Of a stretch of 64,000 nt of DNA, positions 45,620 through 56,200 are shown in pieces (the first letter of the stretch is position 1; each line of letters begins with the position of its first letter). The stretch lies in contig JBIKJA010000007.1 in the NCBI GenBank assembly GCA_044361315.1, positions 124,001 to 188,000 on the forward strand. Reading direction: 5' to 3'. Source of the DNA: Crocinitomix sp044361315. Its GTDB lineage: Bacteria > Bacteroidota > Bacteroidia > Flavobacteriales_D > Crocinitomicaceae. Made by a program: the position numbers and the translations under genes. The notes beneath the pieces are model-generated. The model was not told the origin of the DNA. It ran no database searches and worked only from the letters and a program-made list of their open reading frames with translations.

Positions 45620-46150
45620 CCGTGGCCGACGTTAAAAGTTTACAATGCAACGCTTCTGTTGATATAAATTTGGTTCCGCTAAGTTCAGAAATTGATAATA
45701 TCTGGGTTTCTGATCAAAATCCACAAATTTAGGTGGTAAAAAATTCAATTGAAATTTTGAAAAAACAATTAGTGGATCTATCAACTGAAAATTCGGCTTA
45801 TGCCATGGAAAAGAATTTACCGAAAAAAATATTTTAATCAAAGGAGATCAAGAAAATTTAACGGTGAACAATTGAGGGCAATGGCAACGTATTAAGCAAA
45901 GCTTATGTAGAGTTAAATAAGCTGATTTCAGTTTGTGATGAAAAAAAATTAACAAAAAAACCACCCTGCAATATAAGTACCAAAGTCAGTTAAACGAATT
46001 TAATTAAAAAGAAAATATTTGCGGTAATAGTTGATTCTGAAATTGATCAAACCGTTGAATTTGATTTAAAATACATGATTTCAAATTGTGGCCAGCAAGC
46101 AAATAATGATATTCGCGCAACCACGCGCTTCAAGATGCAGTTGAATTAAT
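45620..46150 (+). pseudogene. Remnant of a DUF4139 (mucoidy-inhibitor-like) gene
   Basis: Fragments in several frames match the DUF4139 protein plan in order: an N-terminal strand region (VDINLVPLSSEIDNIWVSD), a stop, then VVKNSIEILKKQL, a piece NILIKGDQENLTV followed by QLRAMATY in a shifted frame, LSKAYVELNKL, and IFAVIVDSEIDQTVEFDLKY joined to MISNCGQQANNDIRAT, which matches the DUF4139 "Y-x-V-S-N-[A/C]-G-x-x-P-x-Y-D-[I/L]-R-A" core. Several stops and shifts, and a truncated 3' part, show it is dead. It occupies most of the 880-base gap before the HTH gene. Confidence 0.7.
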
Positions 46151-46228
46151 TTCGTAAATCCAGAGAATAGGCTATTCCATCAAATGTTAATAAAAATCTG
46201 TAGGGTAATTTAGAGTCGAAATCAGGTT

Positions 46229-47245
46229 TTAAAGGTTTAATTCCGATTCAATTCGTTTTTTTAATTGAATCACCGCTTGCGAGATTTCTGCAAAAAAGCG
46301 ATTTCTATCCTTGGTATTAACTTCCGAAATCAGGGTGGAATTGTTGATCAATTTAGACAAAACAAATTCAGATTCTTGAATATAATACGGATCTTTTGTA
46401 TGCAAGTAATTTAAAATATTGTGCGAAAAGTACACCAACGTTCCTGCTTGTGATTTTACCAAATAGGTATTGTCTGAAACAAAAGTTTCATTGTAATACA
46501 TGTCAAATTTATTGCCAGCATTTGGTGCTTCGTTGCCAAACGCAAATTTTCGTCCAATTTCTGCTTGTGCTTTCAGGTGCTTAATTAAATCCAATAAATT
46601 CTCCAATAATTCTAACGAATAAGAAGGGTCTTCGAACAAATGTGCTTCATAATAATATTGAATTTGCCGCAAAGTTCCTATCAAAGTTTCATTTGAATAT
46701 ATTTCGGTGGTAGGAATCGAATTGTAAATATTGTGGGCCTCAATGCCAATCATCAAAACCTTTTTGTTTATTTTTTCACGCTTAAAAAGTTCTTTTTCGT
46801 AGGCAGGAATCTTTAAATATGTTTTCGCCCAAAAGAAAAACTTAAATCGGGTTAAATGTGGCAAGTTAAAAAGTTGAAAAATTGGGGTATCATTAATACT
46901 CATGGTAATTTGTGCTTGCTCCATTTTTTTAATATGGATTAATCCATCCCGAATCCCAATCAACCAATCCTCGAAGTTTAAACCAATCCGATCCAAAGGC
47001 GAATATGAAAAATTAACAATTCCCCTTTTGTAACCTCCCATCTCATTAAATGGAATTTGATAGGCTTCACAAAGGGTTTTTGTTTCGTAAATCGTCAACG
47101 GAACCTCACCGCGTAAACGTCTATAAACCGCATCTGGACTCAAAAAAAGTTTGCCCATTAAAACAGTTGCCAATTTTTCTTCTTTGGAAAGTTTTAGTTT
47201 AATAGTTTCAAAAATGCGTTGTTGAATATCGTTTGCTTCTGACAT
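46229..47245 (-). CDS. Helix-turn-helix transcriptional regulator-like protein
   Basis: 338 residues, no membrane segment. Residues 20-70 form an HTH of the phage-repressor type (LATVLMGKLFLSPDAVYRRLRGEVPLTIYE). The remaining 260 residues are helical and contain no effector-binding motif that I recognise; the layout resembles large HTH proteins seen in Flavobacteriales. It ends the minus-strand pair with hldD, 9 bases downstream of its stop. The target genes are unknown. Confidence 0.75.
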   Translation of the reverse strand: MSEANDIQQRIFETIKLKLSKEEKLATVLMGKLFLSPDAVYRRLRGEVPLTIYETKTLCEAYQIPFNEMGGYKRGIVNFSYSPLDRIGLNFEDWLIGIRDGLIHIKKMEQAQITMSINDTPIFQLFNLPHLTRFKFFFWAKTYLKIPAYEKELFKREKINKKVLMIGIEAHNIYNSIPTTEIYSNETLIGTLRQIQYYYEAHLFEDPSYSLELLENLLDLIKHLKAQAEIGRKFAFGNEAPNAGNKFDMYYNETFVSDNTYLVKSQAGTLVYFSHNILNYLHTKDPYYIQESEFVLSKLINNSTLISEVNTKDRNRFFAEISQAVIQLKKRIESELNL

Positions 47246-47254
47246 TAGCTAAGT

Positions 47255-48220
47255 TTAACTGTATTGGTGGTTTTTTAGATAATTGGTGACATAATCCTGT
47301 ACACCCTCCTCTAAGGTATAAAATTCTTTCGAATATCCTACCGATTTTAATTTCGTCATATCTGCTTCAGTGAAATATTGGTAGGTATCACGAATGTCTT
47401 CAGGAGTTGGAACAAACGAAATATGCTCAGGTTTTTCCATGGCTTTAAACGTAGCTTTTGTGAGGTCCAAAAAGGTGCGTGCCGTGCCAGTTCCTAAATT
47501 ATACAAGCCACTTTTTGGTTTATTTTCCATTAAAAAAACACAAACGCTCACCACATCTTTTACGTAGACAAAGTCCCGGAGTTGTTCGCCGTCTTTGTAA
47601 TTTAATGCGTGAGAGGCAAATAAACGCATTCCTCCAGTGGCATTAATCTGATTAAACGCATGCATAATCACCGAAGCCATTCGTCCTTTGTGATATTCAT
47701 TTGGACCGTACACGTTAAAAAATTTCAATCCTGCCCAAAACGGAGGCGCTTTTTCTTGTTGCAAAGCCCATTTGTCAAAATTATTTTTTGAATCTCCGTA
47801 AGGATTAAGAGGTTTTAATTTTGCCACCAATTCGTGGCTGTCAGAATAACCATTTTCACCAATGCCGTAGGTAGCACCACTACTAGCATACACCAAGGGA
47901 ATCTCATTTTTAGCGCAAAATTCCCACATGTCTTGCGAGTATTTCACATTTAATTCGTCAAAAACACGAACGTCAAATTCGGTAGTGTCTGTGCGCGCAC
48001 CAAGGTGAAAAACAAAGTCAATTTCTTTGACAAAAACAGCCGCCCACGAAAAAAAATCTTTTCGTGAAATTTTCGCCACCATCGATTTCCCTTCCAAATT
48101 TGCCAACTTATCAGCGCGAGAAAAATCATCCACTACCACAATGTTAGCATGTCCTAATCGGTTTAATTCTCCTACAAGACATGACGAAATGAAGCCTGCT
48201 GCACCTGTAACTACTATCAT
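47255..48220 (-). CDS. hldD: ADP-L-glycero-D-manno-heptose 6-epimerase
   Basis: 321 residues. It epimerises ADP-heptose for the LPS core, acting after RfaE2 (13.7-14.2 kb). Extended SDR fold: YASSGATYG carries the catalytic Ser/Thr, NPYGDSK is the YxxxK, and FNVYGPNEYHKG holds the second conserved Lys. The NAD-binding motif is GAAGFIS (7-13), with Ser in place of the last Gly of GxxGxxG. Everything else fits HldD. It is followed at 9 bases by the HTH gene. Confidence 0.9.
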   Translation of the reverse strand: MIVVTGAAGFISSCLVGELNRLGHANIVVVDDFSRADKLANLEGKSMVAKISRKDFFSWAAVFVKEIDFVFHLGARTDTTEFDVRVFDELNVKYSQDMWEFCAKNEIPLVYASSGATYGIGENGYSDSHELVAKLKPLNPYGDSKNNFDKWALQQEKAPPFWAGLKFFNVYGPNEYHKGRMASVIMHAFNQINATGGMRLFASHALNYKDGEQLRDFVYVKDVVSVCVFLMENKPKSGLYNLGTGTARTFLDLTKATFKAMEKPEHISFVPTPEDIRDTYQYFTEADMTKLKSVGYSKEFYTLEEGVQDYVTNYLKNHQYS

Positions 48221-48309
48221 TTTTCTCAGTTTTAAGTCAATTTGTCAGTTAATTCAGTTTGGTAAGATAATTGTCATTACCTATCTACAAAATTAGAACT
48301 AATTTTTAT

Positions 48310-48317
48310 TAATTTTG
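48310..48317 (+). promoter_or_regulatory. -7 promoter element (TAATTTTG)
   Basis: Perfect TAnnTTTG, 22 bases before the BI-1 family gene. Confidence 0.55.
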
Positions 48318-48339
48318 ATTATCTAAAAAACATAAAAAA

Positions 48340-49056
48340 ATGAGTTACGATCATAATAATTACGAAGTAATTGACAATGATTCAAATTTGATTGAATTGT
48401 CACGATCCTTTTTTGCCAATGTATATAAATACATGTTTTTGGCTCTTTCAATTTCTGGCTTTTTAGCTTACATGTCAGCTAAGTCAGGTTGGTATTTAAG
48501 TGTTGCTTTCAACTCCACAGGACTTTCACCAATGGGGTACGTCATCATGTTTGCGCCTCTTGCCCTAGTATTATTGATTCAATTTCGCTATCAAAAAATG
48601 GCTTTTATCAGTGTGATGGGATTATTTATCCTTTACTCAGTTTTAATTGGTGTGAGTTTAAGTTTCATCTTTTTACTCTATACTTCTGGGTCAATTGCCA
48701 CTACGTTTTTTGTAACTGCTGGTGCTTTTGGAGGGATGGCGCTAATGGGCTATTATACAAAAACCGATTTGAGTAAAATGGGAAGTTTACTTTACATGCT
48801 TTTTATTGGAATGTTTATCGCGGGAATTGTAAATGTCTTTTTAGGAAGTGATACTATGGGCTACGTGATTTCCTTTTTAGGTTTGTTTGTTTTCACTGGA
48901 TTGACAGCCTGGGAAATGCAACGAATGAAAGCCTTGGCAGTAAACACTTCTTTATCAGTTGAGGACAGAAAAAAGCAAGAATTAATGGGTGGTTTAACCC
49001 TATACATGTTATTCATTAACTTGTTTTTATCGATTTTGAGATTCACGGGTGAATAA
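48340..49056 (+). CDS. Bax inhibitor-1/YccA family protein
   Basis: 238 residues with seven hydrophobic segments after a short polar N terminus. The pattern FFANVYKYMFLALSISGF at the first helix and the last polar loop and helix fit the BI-1/TMBIM family, calcium-leak-type membrane proteins; YccA in E. coli modulates FtsH. It is followed 29 bases later by a zinc peptidase, so the two may form a membrane quality-control pair. Confidence 0.9.
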   Translation: MSYDHNNYEVIDNDSNLIELSRSFFANVYKYMFLALSISGFLAYMSAKSGWYLSVAFNSTGLSPMGYVIMFAPLALVLLIQFRYQKMAFISVMGLFILYSVLIGVSLSFIFLLYTSGSIATTFFVTAGAFGGMALMGYYTKTDLSKMGSLLYMLFIGMFIAGIVNVFLGSDTMGYVISFLGLFVFTGLTAWEMQRMKALAVNTSLSVEDRKKQELMGGLTLYMLFINLFLSILRFTGE

Positions 49057-49085
49057 TTTTTACAAACGTTAATTACAATAAAAAG

Positions 49086-49799
49086 ATGGGAGAAGGAATG
49101 GCAACGTTTTATTGGGGACCAATGATCATTGGGGGTGTTTTTATGCTCATCAGTTGGTTGGTAGGAAATACTCTAAAACGTAAGTTTGAGAAATATTCGA
49201 AGGTTCAATTGGCGAATCGAATGACGGGTAAACAAGTGGCCGAAAAAATGTTGCGTGATAATGGGATTTATGATGTAAAGGTGATCGCAGTACCTGGTCA
49301 ATTAACCGATCATTATCACCCAATTCATAAAACAGTGAATTTGAGTGAGGCGGTGTATAATCATGCAAACGCTGCGGCTGTAGCTGTGGCTGCCCACGAA
49401 TGTGGACATGCCGTTCAGCATGCGAATGCCTACAAACCGCTTGAGTTGCGTTCGAAACTGGTTCCAATTCAAAATGCGAGTGGTATGATCATGAATATTA
49501 TCGTGATAGCAATGGCTTTTGCGGGTGGGATTTTAGGAGCGTATGTGCCAACATTAATTTATGTTATTATTGCAGCCCAAGCCGCCATTACTTTATTTGC
49601 TTTGGTTACCTTACCAGTCGAATTTGATGCGAGTAAACGGGCCTTGGCTTGGATTAACAGCAATGGAATTGTAACCGCTTCGGAATACGACGGCGCAAAA
49701 GATGCCTTAAAATGGGCAGCAATGACCTATGTAGTGGCTGCACTTGCCGCTGTTGCAACCTTGGTTTATTGGATCATCGTTTTGTTAAATCGACGCTAA
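49086..49799 (+). CDS. Membrane zinc metallopeptidase (YugP-like)
   Basis: 237 residues. One N-terminal membrane segment (about 10-27), a catalytic region with the zinc motif HECGH at 104-108 followed by AVQHANAYKPLELRSKLVP, then three more hydrophobic segments. This is the neutral zinc metallopeptidase family (PF04298-type). The active site is probably on one membrane face; substrate unknown. Intrinsic terminator follows. Confidence 0.9.
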   Translation: MGEGMATFYWGPMIIGGVFMLISWLVGNTLKRKFEKYSKVQLANRMTGKQVAEKMLRDNGIYDVKVIAVPGQLTDHYHPIHKTVNLSEAVYNHANAAAVAVAAHECGHAVQHANAYKPLELRSKLVPIQNASGMIMNIIVIAMAFAGGILGAYVPTLIYVIIAAQAAITLFALVTLPVEFDASKRALAWINSNGIVTASEYDGAKDALKWAAMTYVVAALAAVATLVYWIIVLLNRR

Positions 49800-49816
49800 T
49801 CGAATTTTAAAATTTT

Positions 49817-49856
49817 GAAAAACGCTCCATGTAAATTGGGGCGTTTTTCGTTTTTA
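49817..49856 (+). terminator. Terminator after the zinc metallopeptidase gene
   Basis: GAAAAACGCTCC pairs with GGGGCGTTTTTC around a 9-base loop (one mismatch/wobble) and is followed by GTTTTT. Confidence 0.8.
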
Positions 49857-49882
49857 GACGTTTAATTAGTTTTTAAAATCCT

Positions 49883-49890
49883 TACCTTTG
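49883..49890 (+). promoter_or_regulatory. -7 promoter element (TACCTTTG) of hutU
   Basis: Perfect TAnnTTTG, 16 bases before the hutU ATG. Confidence 0.55.
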
Positions 49891-49906
49891 GACCAAATGA
49901 AATGGT

Positions 49907-51910
49907 ATGACAAACGAAGCATTTAAACAAGACATTATTCAAGGAATTCCTTCGGTAATTCCACCTAAAAAAGAATATGATCCCACCATCAACCATGCGC
50001 CAAAAAGAAAAGAAATTTTGTCGTTGGAAGAAAAAAAATTGGCGGTAAGAAATGCTTTGCGTTATTTTCCAGCTCATCAACACCAAGAGTTGGCAAAAGA
50101 TTTTGCAGAAGAATTAACAACTTATGGGCGAATTTATATGTATCGCTACCGCCCAGATTATAAAATTTATGCACGCCCCATTGATGAATATCCTGGAAAA
50201 TGTTTGCAAGCCAAAGCTATTATGGCAATGATTCATAACAACTTGGACTATGCCGTGGCTCAACATCCACATGAATTAATTACCTATGGTGGAAATGGAG
50301 CCGTGTTTCAAAATTGGGCACAATATCGCTTGGCCATGCAATACCTCTCCGAAATGACCGAAGAGCAAACCTTGACCATGTATTCAGGACATCCCATGGG
50401 ATTATTTCCGTCGCATAAAGATGCCCCAAGGGTGGTTGTCACAAATGGTATGGTAATTCCTAATTATTCAAAACCAGATGATTGGGAGAAAATGAACGCC
50501 CTTGGTGTGAGTCAATATGGACAAATGACCGCAGGTTCGTACATGTACATTGGTCCACAAGGAATTGTGCATGGAACAACCATCACGGTGTTAAATGCTT
50601 GCCGTAAAATAGCAGGCGATGGAACAACGCGCGGAAAACTCTTTGTCACTGCCGGTTTAGGTGGAATGAGTGGCGCGCAGCCAAAGGCAGGAAATATTGC
50701 AGGGGTCATTTCGGTGACAGCAGAAGTTAATCCAAAAGCAACCCACACCCGACACAGTCAAGGTTGGGTAGATGAAGTGATTACCGATTTGGATGCGCTG
50801 TGTGTTCGTGTGCGTTCGGCTAAAGCGGCCAAAGAAGTTGTATCGATTGCCTATCAAGGAAATGTGGTGGATGTTTGGGAAAAGTTTGATCAAGAAAATA
50901 TTTATATCGACCTTGGATCCGATCAAACTTCGCTCCACAACCCTTGGGCAGGTGGCTATTACCCAGTTGGTCTATCTTTCGAAGAGGCGAATGAAATGAT
51001 GGCAAATAATCCTGCCTTGTTTAAAGTTAAAATTCAGGAAACGCTTAACCGACACGCCAATGCGGTAAATAATCATGCTGCCAAAGGCACCTACTTTTTT
51101 GATTATGGTAATGCTTTTCTATTAGAAGCTAGTCGTGCTGGTGCGGATGTAATGGCGCCAAATGGGATTGATTTTAAATATCCTTCGTATGTGCAAGACA
51201 TTATGGGACCTATGTGTTTTGATTACGGCTTTGGGCCGTTCAGATGGGTGTGTATGTCTGAAAAAGCAGAAGATTTAGCTGTGACAGATCAATTGGCCTG
51301 TGACGTTTTAGAAGAGATTCAGCAAGGTGCGCCAACAGAAATCCAACAACAAATGGCGGATAATATCCATTGGATTAAAGGCGCACAAGAAAATAAATTG
51401 GTCGTAGGTTCACAAGCACGAATTTTATATGCCGATTCGGAAGGGCGAATTAAAATAGCTTTGGCTTTTAACAAAGCAATCAAAGAAGGCAAAATTGGTC
51501 CAGTTGTTTTAGGAAGAGATCATCACGACGTGTCTGGTACCGATTCACCATTTCGTGAAACATCGAATATTTATGACGGATCAAAATTCACTGCTGATAT
51601 GGCGATACAAAACGTAATTGGCGATGGATTTAGAGGGGCAACTTGGATTTCGATTCACAACGGCGGTGGAGTTGGTTGGGGAGAAGTTATCAATGGAGGT
51701 TTTGGAATGCTGCTGGATGGAAGTGAAGATGCCGATCGTCGTTTACAAATGATGTTGCATTGGGATGTAAACAACGGAATTTCAAGAAGAAGTTGGGCAC
51801 GGAACGAAGGCGCCGTTTTTGCCATTAAACGAGAAATGGAACGCACCCCAACTTTAAAAGTCACCTTACCTAATTTGGTGGATGATCAATTGATTGAAGG
51901 CCTTTTTTAA
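49907..51910 (+). CDS. hutU: Urocanate hydratase
   Basis: 667 residues, the long form found in Bacteroidota (the proteobacterial enzyme is near 555). HutU adds water to urocanate with a tightly bound NAD+, second step of histidine breakdown. Motifs: LITYGGNGAVFQNWAQYRL, MYSGHPMGLFPS, GGMSGAQPKAG (NAD region), FGPFRWVC and HNGGGVGWGEVINGGFG. hutH, hutI and hutG are not adjacent. Its stop is 3 bases from the end of the convergent minus-strand gene. Confidence 0.96.
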   Translation: MTNEAFKQDIIQGIPSVIPPKKEYDPTINHAPKRKEILSLEEKKLAVRNALRYFPAHQHQELAKDFAEELTTYGRIYMYRYRPDYKIYARPIDEYPGKCLQAKAIMAMIHNNLDYAVAQHPHELITYGGNGAVFQNWAQYRLAMQYLSEMTEEQTLTMYSGHPMGLFPSHKDAPRVVVTNGMVIPNYSKPDDWEKMNALGVSQYGQMTAGSYMYIGPQGIVHGTTITVLNACRKIAGDGTTRGKLFVTAGLGGMSGAQPKAGNIAGVISVTAEVNPKATHTRHSQGWVDEVITDLDALCVRVRSAKAAKEVVSIAYQGNVVDVWEKFDQENIYIDLGSDQTSLHNPWAGGYYPVGLSFEEANEMMANNPALFKVKIQETLNRHANAVNNHAAKGTYFFDYGNAFLLEASRAGADVMAPNGIDFKYPSYVQDIMGPMCFDYGFGPFRWVCMSEKAEDLAVTDQLACDVLEEIQQGAPTEIQQQMADNIHWIKGAQENKLVVGSQARILYADSEGRIKIALAFNKAIKEGKIGPVVLGRDHHDVSGTDSPFRETSNIYDGSKFTADMAIQNVIGDGFRGATWISIHNGGGVGWGEVINGGFGMLLDGSEDADRRLQMMLHWDVNNGISRRSWARNEGAVFAIKREMERTPTLKVTLPNLVDDQLIEGLF

Positions 51911-51913
51911 CGC

Positions 51914-52576
51914 TTACTTTTCGTTGGCTAGTGCGAAAAGTTGATCAAGTTCATAGATTTTATTCGAATTTTTATCCAATTTACACGCATTGATCATCGC
52001 TTTGGCGACAACACGATCCTTTATCGGACGATATTTTCGTAAACCAGGAATCCATGTAACGCCATACATTATTGGGGTAAAAATTTTCTCTGCCCATCTA
52101 AATTCATGTCTATTTCCAACCAACATGGAGGGACGAAGAATTGCCACGTGTTTGAAACCTAATTTTTGAACCGCTTCATCCAATTCACCTTTCATTTTTG
52201 GATAAAACAGATTCGATTGAGCATTTGCTCCTGCAGACGATAATAAGATAAATTGAGGTGTTTGATTTTCAAAAGCGAATTTTGCGCTTAAAAATTGCAT
52301 GTTATAATCGATGGCATATTGATTTTCCTTGCTTCCTGCCGTTTTTAGCGTCGTTCCCAAAGTTGAAAATAAAACATCACCCACAAATAAGGCTTTGGAT
52401 TCTTCAATTTTAGTAAAATCAATGAGGTACTCACGCAATTTTGGATGTTGAAGCCCCGTTTTTTTTCGTGCGATGACACTTACTTCGGAGAAAGTAGGAT
52501 CTTCCAACAATTGAATCAAAAGGGCCTTTCCAATTAAACCGGTGGCACCAATTAACAAAGCTTTTTTAATGGACAT
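51914..52576 (-). CDS. NAD(P)H-binding SDR-like protein
   Basis: 220 residues from the ATG that gives MSIKKALLIGATGLIG; an upstream in-frame Met adds an unrelated tail lying inside the methyltransferase gene. The NAD(P)-binding GATGLIG is at 9-15. The C-terminal segment WAEKIFTPIMYGVTWIPGLR resembles the TIP30/atypical SDR group, which often lack full catalytic residues. Its start overlaps the SpoU gene by 11 bases, so they are coupled. Confidence 0.8.
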   Translation of the reverse strand: MSIKKALLIGATGLIGKALLIQLLEDPTFSEVSVIARKKTGLQHPKLREYLIDFTKIEESKALFVGDVLFSTLGTTLKTAGSKENQYAIDYNMQFLSAKFAFENQTPQFILLSSAGANAQSNLFYPKMKGELDEAVQKLGFKHVAILRPSMLVGNRHEFRWAEKIFTPIMYGVTWIPGLRKYRPIKDRVVAKAMINACKLDKNSNKIYELDQLFALANEK

Positions 52577-53114
52577 TATTTTTGATTTTACTGAAAATAT
52601 CCCACACCACAATTCCGGTGCAAACTGAAATATTTAACGAGTGTTTAGTACCAATTTGAGGCACTTCAATCACACCTTTACACGCATCAATCACCTCTTG
52701 CTGAACGCCATTTACTTCATTCCCCATGACTAAGGCAATTTTAACACCTTTTTTGGGCGAAAATTCGTCCAAGAAAACCGAATTTTTAGCTTGTTCGATG
52801 GCGAAAGTTTCTACCCCATCTTCATTCAACCTCAAAATCAAATCAGTGGTATCTTCTTCATATTCCCAAACTACAGATTCGGTGGCGCCAAGTGCTGTTT
52901 TTTGAATGTCACGATGAGGAGGTTGGGCAGTAATCCCGCATAAATAAATCTTCTCCACCCGAAAAGCATCCGCCGTGCGAAAAACAGAACCTATATTATT
53001 CAAACTTCGAATATTATCTAACACTAGAATTAAGGGAGTTTTATCCGCCTCTTTAAATTCTTCTAACGAAATCCGACTAAGTTCGGCAAGTTTAAGCTTT
53101 TTGCGTAAAGACAT
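52566..53114 (-). CDS. SpoU/TrmH-family RNA methyltransferase
   Basis: 182 residues. SPOUT-fold 2'-O-ribose methyltransferase with motif 1 NIGSVFRTADAF, motif 2 VMGNEVNGV and motif 3 SLNISVCTGIVVWDI, which form the knotted SAM site. It is a minimal single-domain type; whether the target is tRNA position 18 or rRNA is not clear. The promoter element lies only 4 bases from the ATG, so the message may be leaderless. Confidence 0.9.
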   Translation of the reverse strand: MSLRKKLKLAELSRISLEEFKEADKTPLILVLDNIRSLNNIGSVFRTADAFRVEKIYLCGITAQPPHRDIQKTALGATESVVWEYEEDTTDLILRLNEDGVETFAIEQAKNSVFLDEFSPKKGVKIALVMGNEVNGVQQEVIDACKGVIEVPQIGTKHSLNISVCTGIVVWDIFSKIKNNVH

Positions 53115-53118
53115 GACA

Positions 53119-53126
53119 CAAAGATA
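53119..53126 (-). promoter_or_regulatory. -7 promoter element (TATCTTTG), very close to the start
   Basis: Perfect TAnnTTTG on the minus strand ending 4 bases before the SpoU ATG. If used, transcription would begin at or next to the start codon. Confidence 0.4.
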
Positions 53127-53249
53127 TAAAATTCAGAGACGCCAATAAGCTTTATATGTAGGTTCAGCAAATTAAGGATGCATTTTTAAATTGACTAGAT
53201 TCACTTTAGTGCCAAAACCAAACTAATTCGATATTGCTGCGACAGAATT

Positions 53250-56200
53250 CTATTTCAAAATCGTCACGTGTCCTTCAAATGTGTAACGTTCACCATTGGT
53301 TGAATCACCGAACTCTACACGCCAAATATAAACACCATCTTCAACTAATAATTCAAGGTATTTACCATTCCAACCAGCGTTGATATCGTACGTATCATAA
53401 ATTACTTCTCCCCAACGGTTAAAAATTTTCATATTAAAATCAGCTGGATTAATACGGCCAGTAAAAGACGGATTGAACACATCATTCATTCCATCTCCAT
53501 TAGGTGTGAAGATATTTGGAACATAAAAAATAAGTTGATCTTGATAAACAATCGTTGCATACGCTGTATCGGCACAACCTAAATCGTTGGTAGCAATTAA
53601 TACCACTTCATAAACACCACCTAGTGCTTCAGGGTACAAATGAGATGGTTCAAATTCAGTTGAACTTGCGCCGTCATCTCCAAAACTCCAAAAATAAGTA
53701 GTGGCATGGTCTGACGTATTATCAAATGTCACCAAGGTATTGGAAATAGAAATTTGAGAAGGCAAGGCTGTAAAATCTGCAATAGGTACAGGAATTACTG
53801 TGATATAATCTGAAAAAGTTTCGGTCGTTGTACATCCGTTAGCAGTAACTGTCAACGAAACATCAAACGTTCCTTCTGCATAAACGTGTAACACATCGCC
53901 GCAACCAGTTTCACTACTTCCATCGCCAAAATTCCACAAACAATCATCACCTAAAGGTGCAGATAAATTGGTGAAAGCAACAGACATCGGTTCGCAACCG
54001 TACACCTGATTCGCTTCAAAATTAACTACAGGATAAGCACGAATATTGATCAAAACAGTGTCAGAAACAGAAGGGCAAGTACCGTTAATTACTGTCCAAA
54101 CAAGTGTTGTCGTTCCGCTGAATAGGTCGCTCACGGAAGTTGTTGGATCAGTGATGTCTAAAATCGTTGGAGCACCTGGTCCAGCAACATAAGTCCATTC
54201 GCCTGTTGCTGTCCCAAGAGGAGCATTTCCAATAATATCTGTCGATTCCACTTCGCACAAATCTTGGTCTAATCCAGCGTTTGCTGTTGGCATATTAAAC
54301 ACTTGGACCAAAATAGTATCTTTTGCTGGTGCGCATGATCCTTTAGAGACTGTCCAAACAAAATAGTATTCTCCCTCAACTAAACCTGAAACCGAGCTAA
54401 ACGGTGAGGTAGCATCTGAAAAAGTCACCGCTCCCGGACCAGATTCCATAGTCCATAAACCCGAAGAAAGTGCATCGAATATATTTCCTTCTAAATCAGC
54501 CGCAGTTTCATCGCATAAAGATTGGTCATCGCCAGCATCACTTGTTGGAAATTCAAATACATTGATCAAAACGGTATCAGCCGCTGAGGTACATGTTCCA
54601 TTGCTAACCGTCCAAATTAGTTCATAAGTTCCTTCAACCAAACCACCAATTGCTGTGTTTGGATTTGTTGGATCAGCAAATCCTGGTGCGCCAGGACCAG
54701 AAGCCATTGTCCAAAGACCAGTTGCTGTTCCAATGGGAGCGATTCCTTCTAAAACAGTAGAATAACTGTCACACAACTCTTGGTCAGGGCCAGCGTTGGC
54801 GGAAGGTTGATCGTACACCGTCACTAGCAGGGTATCGGATACAGTTGGACAATTGCCATTGCCAACTGTCCAAACAAATGTATATGTTCCTTCAATCAAA
54901 TCTGAAACATCGGTAGTTGGTATGGAATCTACTTCGAAAGTAACTATCCCAGGACCCGCAGCCATTGTCCACAAACCACTCCCTGTAATTAAAGGAGTAT
55001 TTCCAACCAATGTGGTTGCATTGGTATCACATAATTCTTGATCAAGACCTGCATTACTAGTTGGCATGACATGCACAGTCACTAACACAGAGTCATTGTC
55101 TTCACAACCCGAAATATCTGCTCCAACTAATTCATACATTGCTGTTGCAGCAGGAATAAAAGCTACACTATCTAATACGCCAGAATCCCAGGTATAACTT
55201 GCTACTTCAGGAGGACCAGTTCCATAAAGGATGACTTCATCTCCTTCACATACCTCTAAATCTGGACCTGCATCAACTTGGAATTCAAAATTAAACCCTG
55301 CATAATATGCACCAGCACCAGCATTTCCGTTCACTGAAATATAACCAGCTGCCATTGCGCCGGTTGATTGGATTTTGACATCGCCCCCCATACTCACTTT
55401 GTAAGTTTGCCAATCAGGCAAGCCTAAAACTGCCTGAGGCCCTGCGGATGCTGGCAACCCAGAACCATTAATCGTCACTGCCGAGCCGGAGGCAGTTATA
55501 ATGTATAAAATTCCTGAAAACACCGTTGGGCCAATCCTATCAATGTCAGGAATTGCGTCAATTTCACGGGTAAGGTAACAAGCCAAAGGAGGAATAAAAT
55601 TAAACTCACTTGTGGCAGAACTTGTATTTGCGGCTGTCGCTTGAAAAACATAAACTGGTTGGGACGAACGAATCCCCATATTATCATGTAAAGGGCCAGC
55701 GTAATAAGATTCAGGAATCAGGTAATAATCTCCTTCATTTAAGGTGGTTACTGGTGCAACAATGTTATTCAAAAAAATGTTCGTTCCATCTGTAATTGCA
55801 ACCACCAATGGTCGTTCAAGCACAGTGCCACCGCCACCAGCAACCACTGCATGCTCTTTCCCAAGCAAAGCGGTTGGCACAATTTGCACCATTCCTGCAT
55901 CTTGAAATCCTTCGGGACTAATTGAACCCAAATAATTTCCTGTATTTACAACAATATTTTTTGTGGCGGTGATTTTGGCGCCAATAAATCCAGTCATGTT
56001 GACTACCGAAGTAGTTGTGTAGCCCGTTAAAACGAAACAATCTCCAGCATTCATGAAGAAGGTTAATGCATCAGCATAAATTGGCCCTGGTCCACTTTGA
56101 AAAACTACTCCAGGATTATATCCGTTTACAGTGACAATTGTTCCATTTTCTGTTGCCATTACCGAGGTGACAAAATTCCGATTGTTATTTGAAACCACTT

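Noticed and set aside
48340..49799. A toxin-antitoxin or defence pair formed by the BI-1 and zinc peptidase genes
   Set aside because: Both are widespread housekeeping-type membrane proteins; nothing points to an immunity role.
54000..55100. Tandem DNA repeats inside the 53-56 kb gene
   Set aside because: They are in-frame protein repeats (stalk units), not a separate repeat element.
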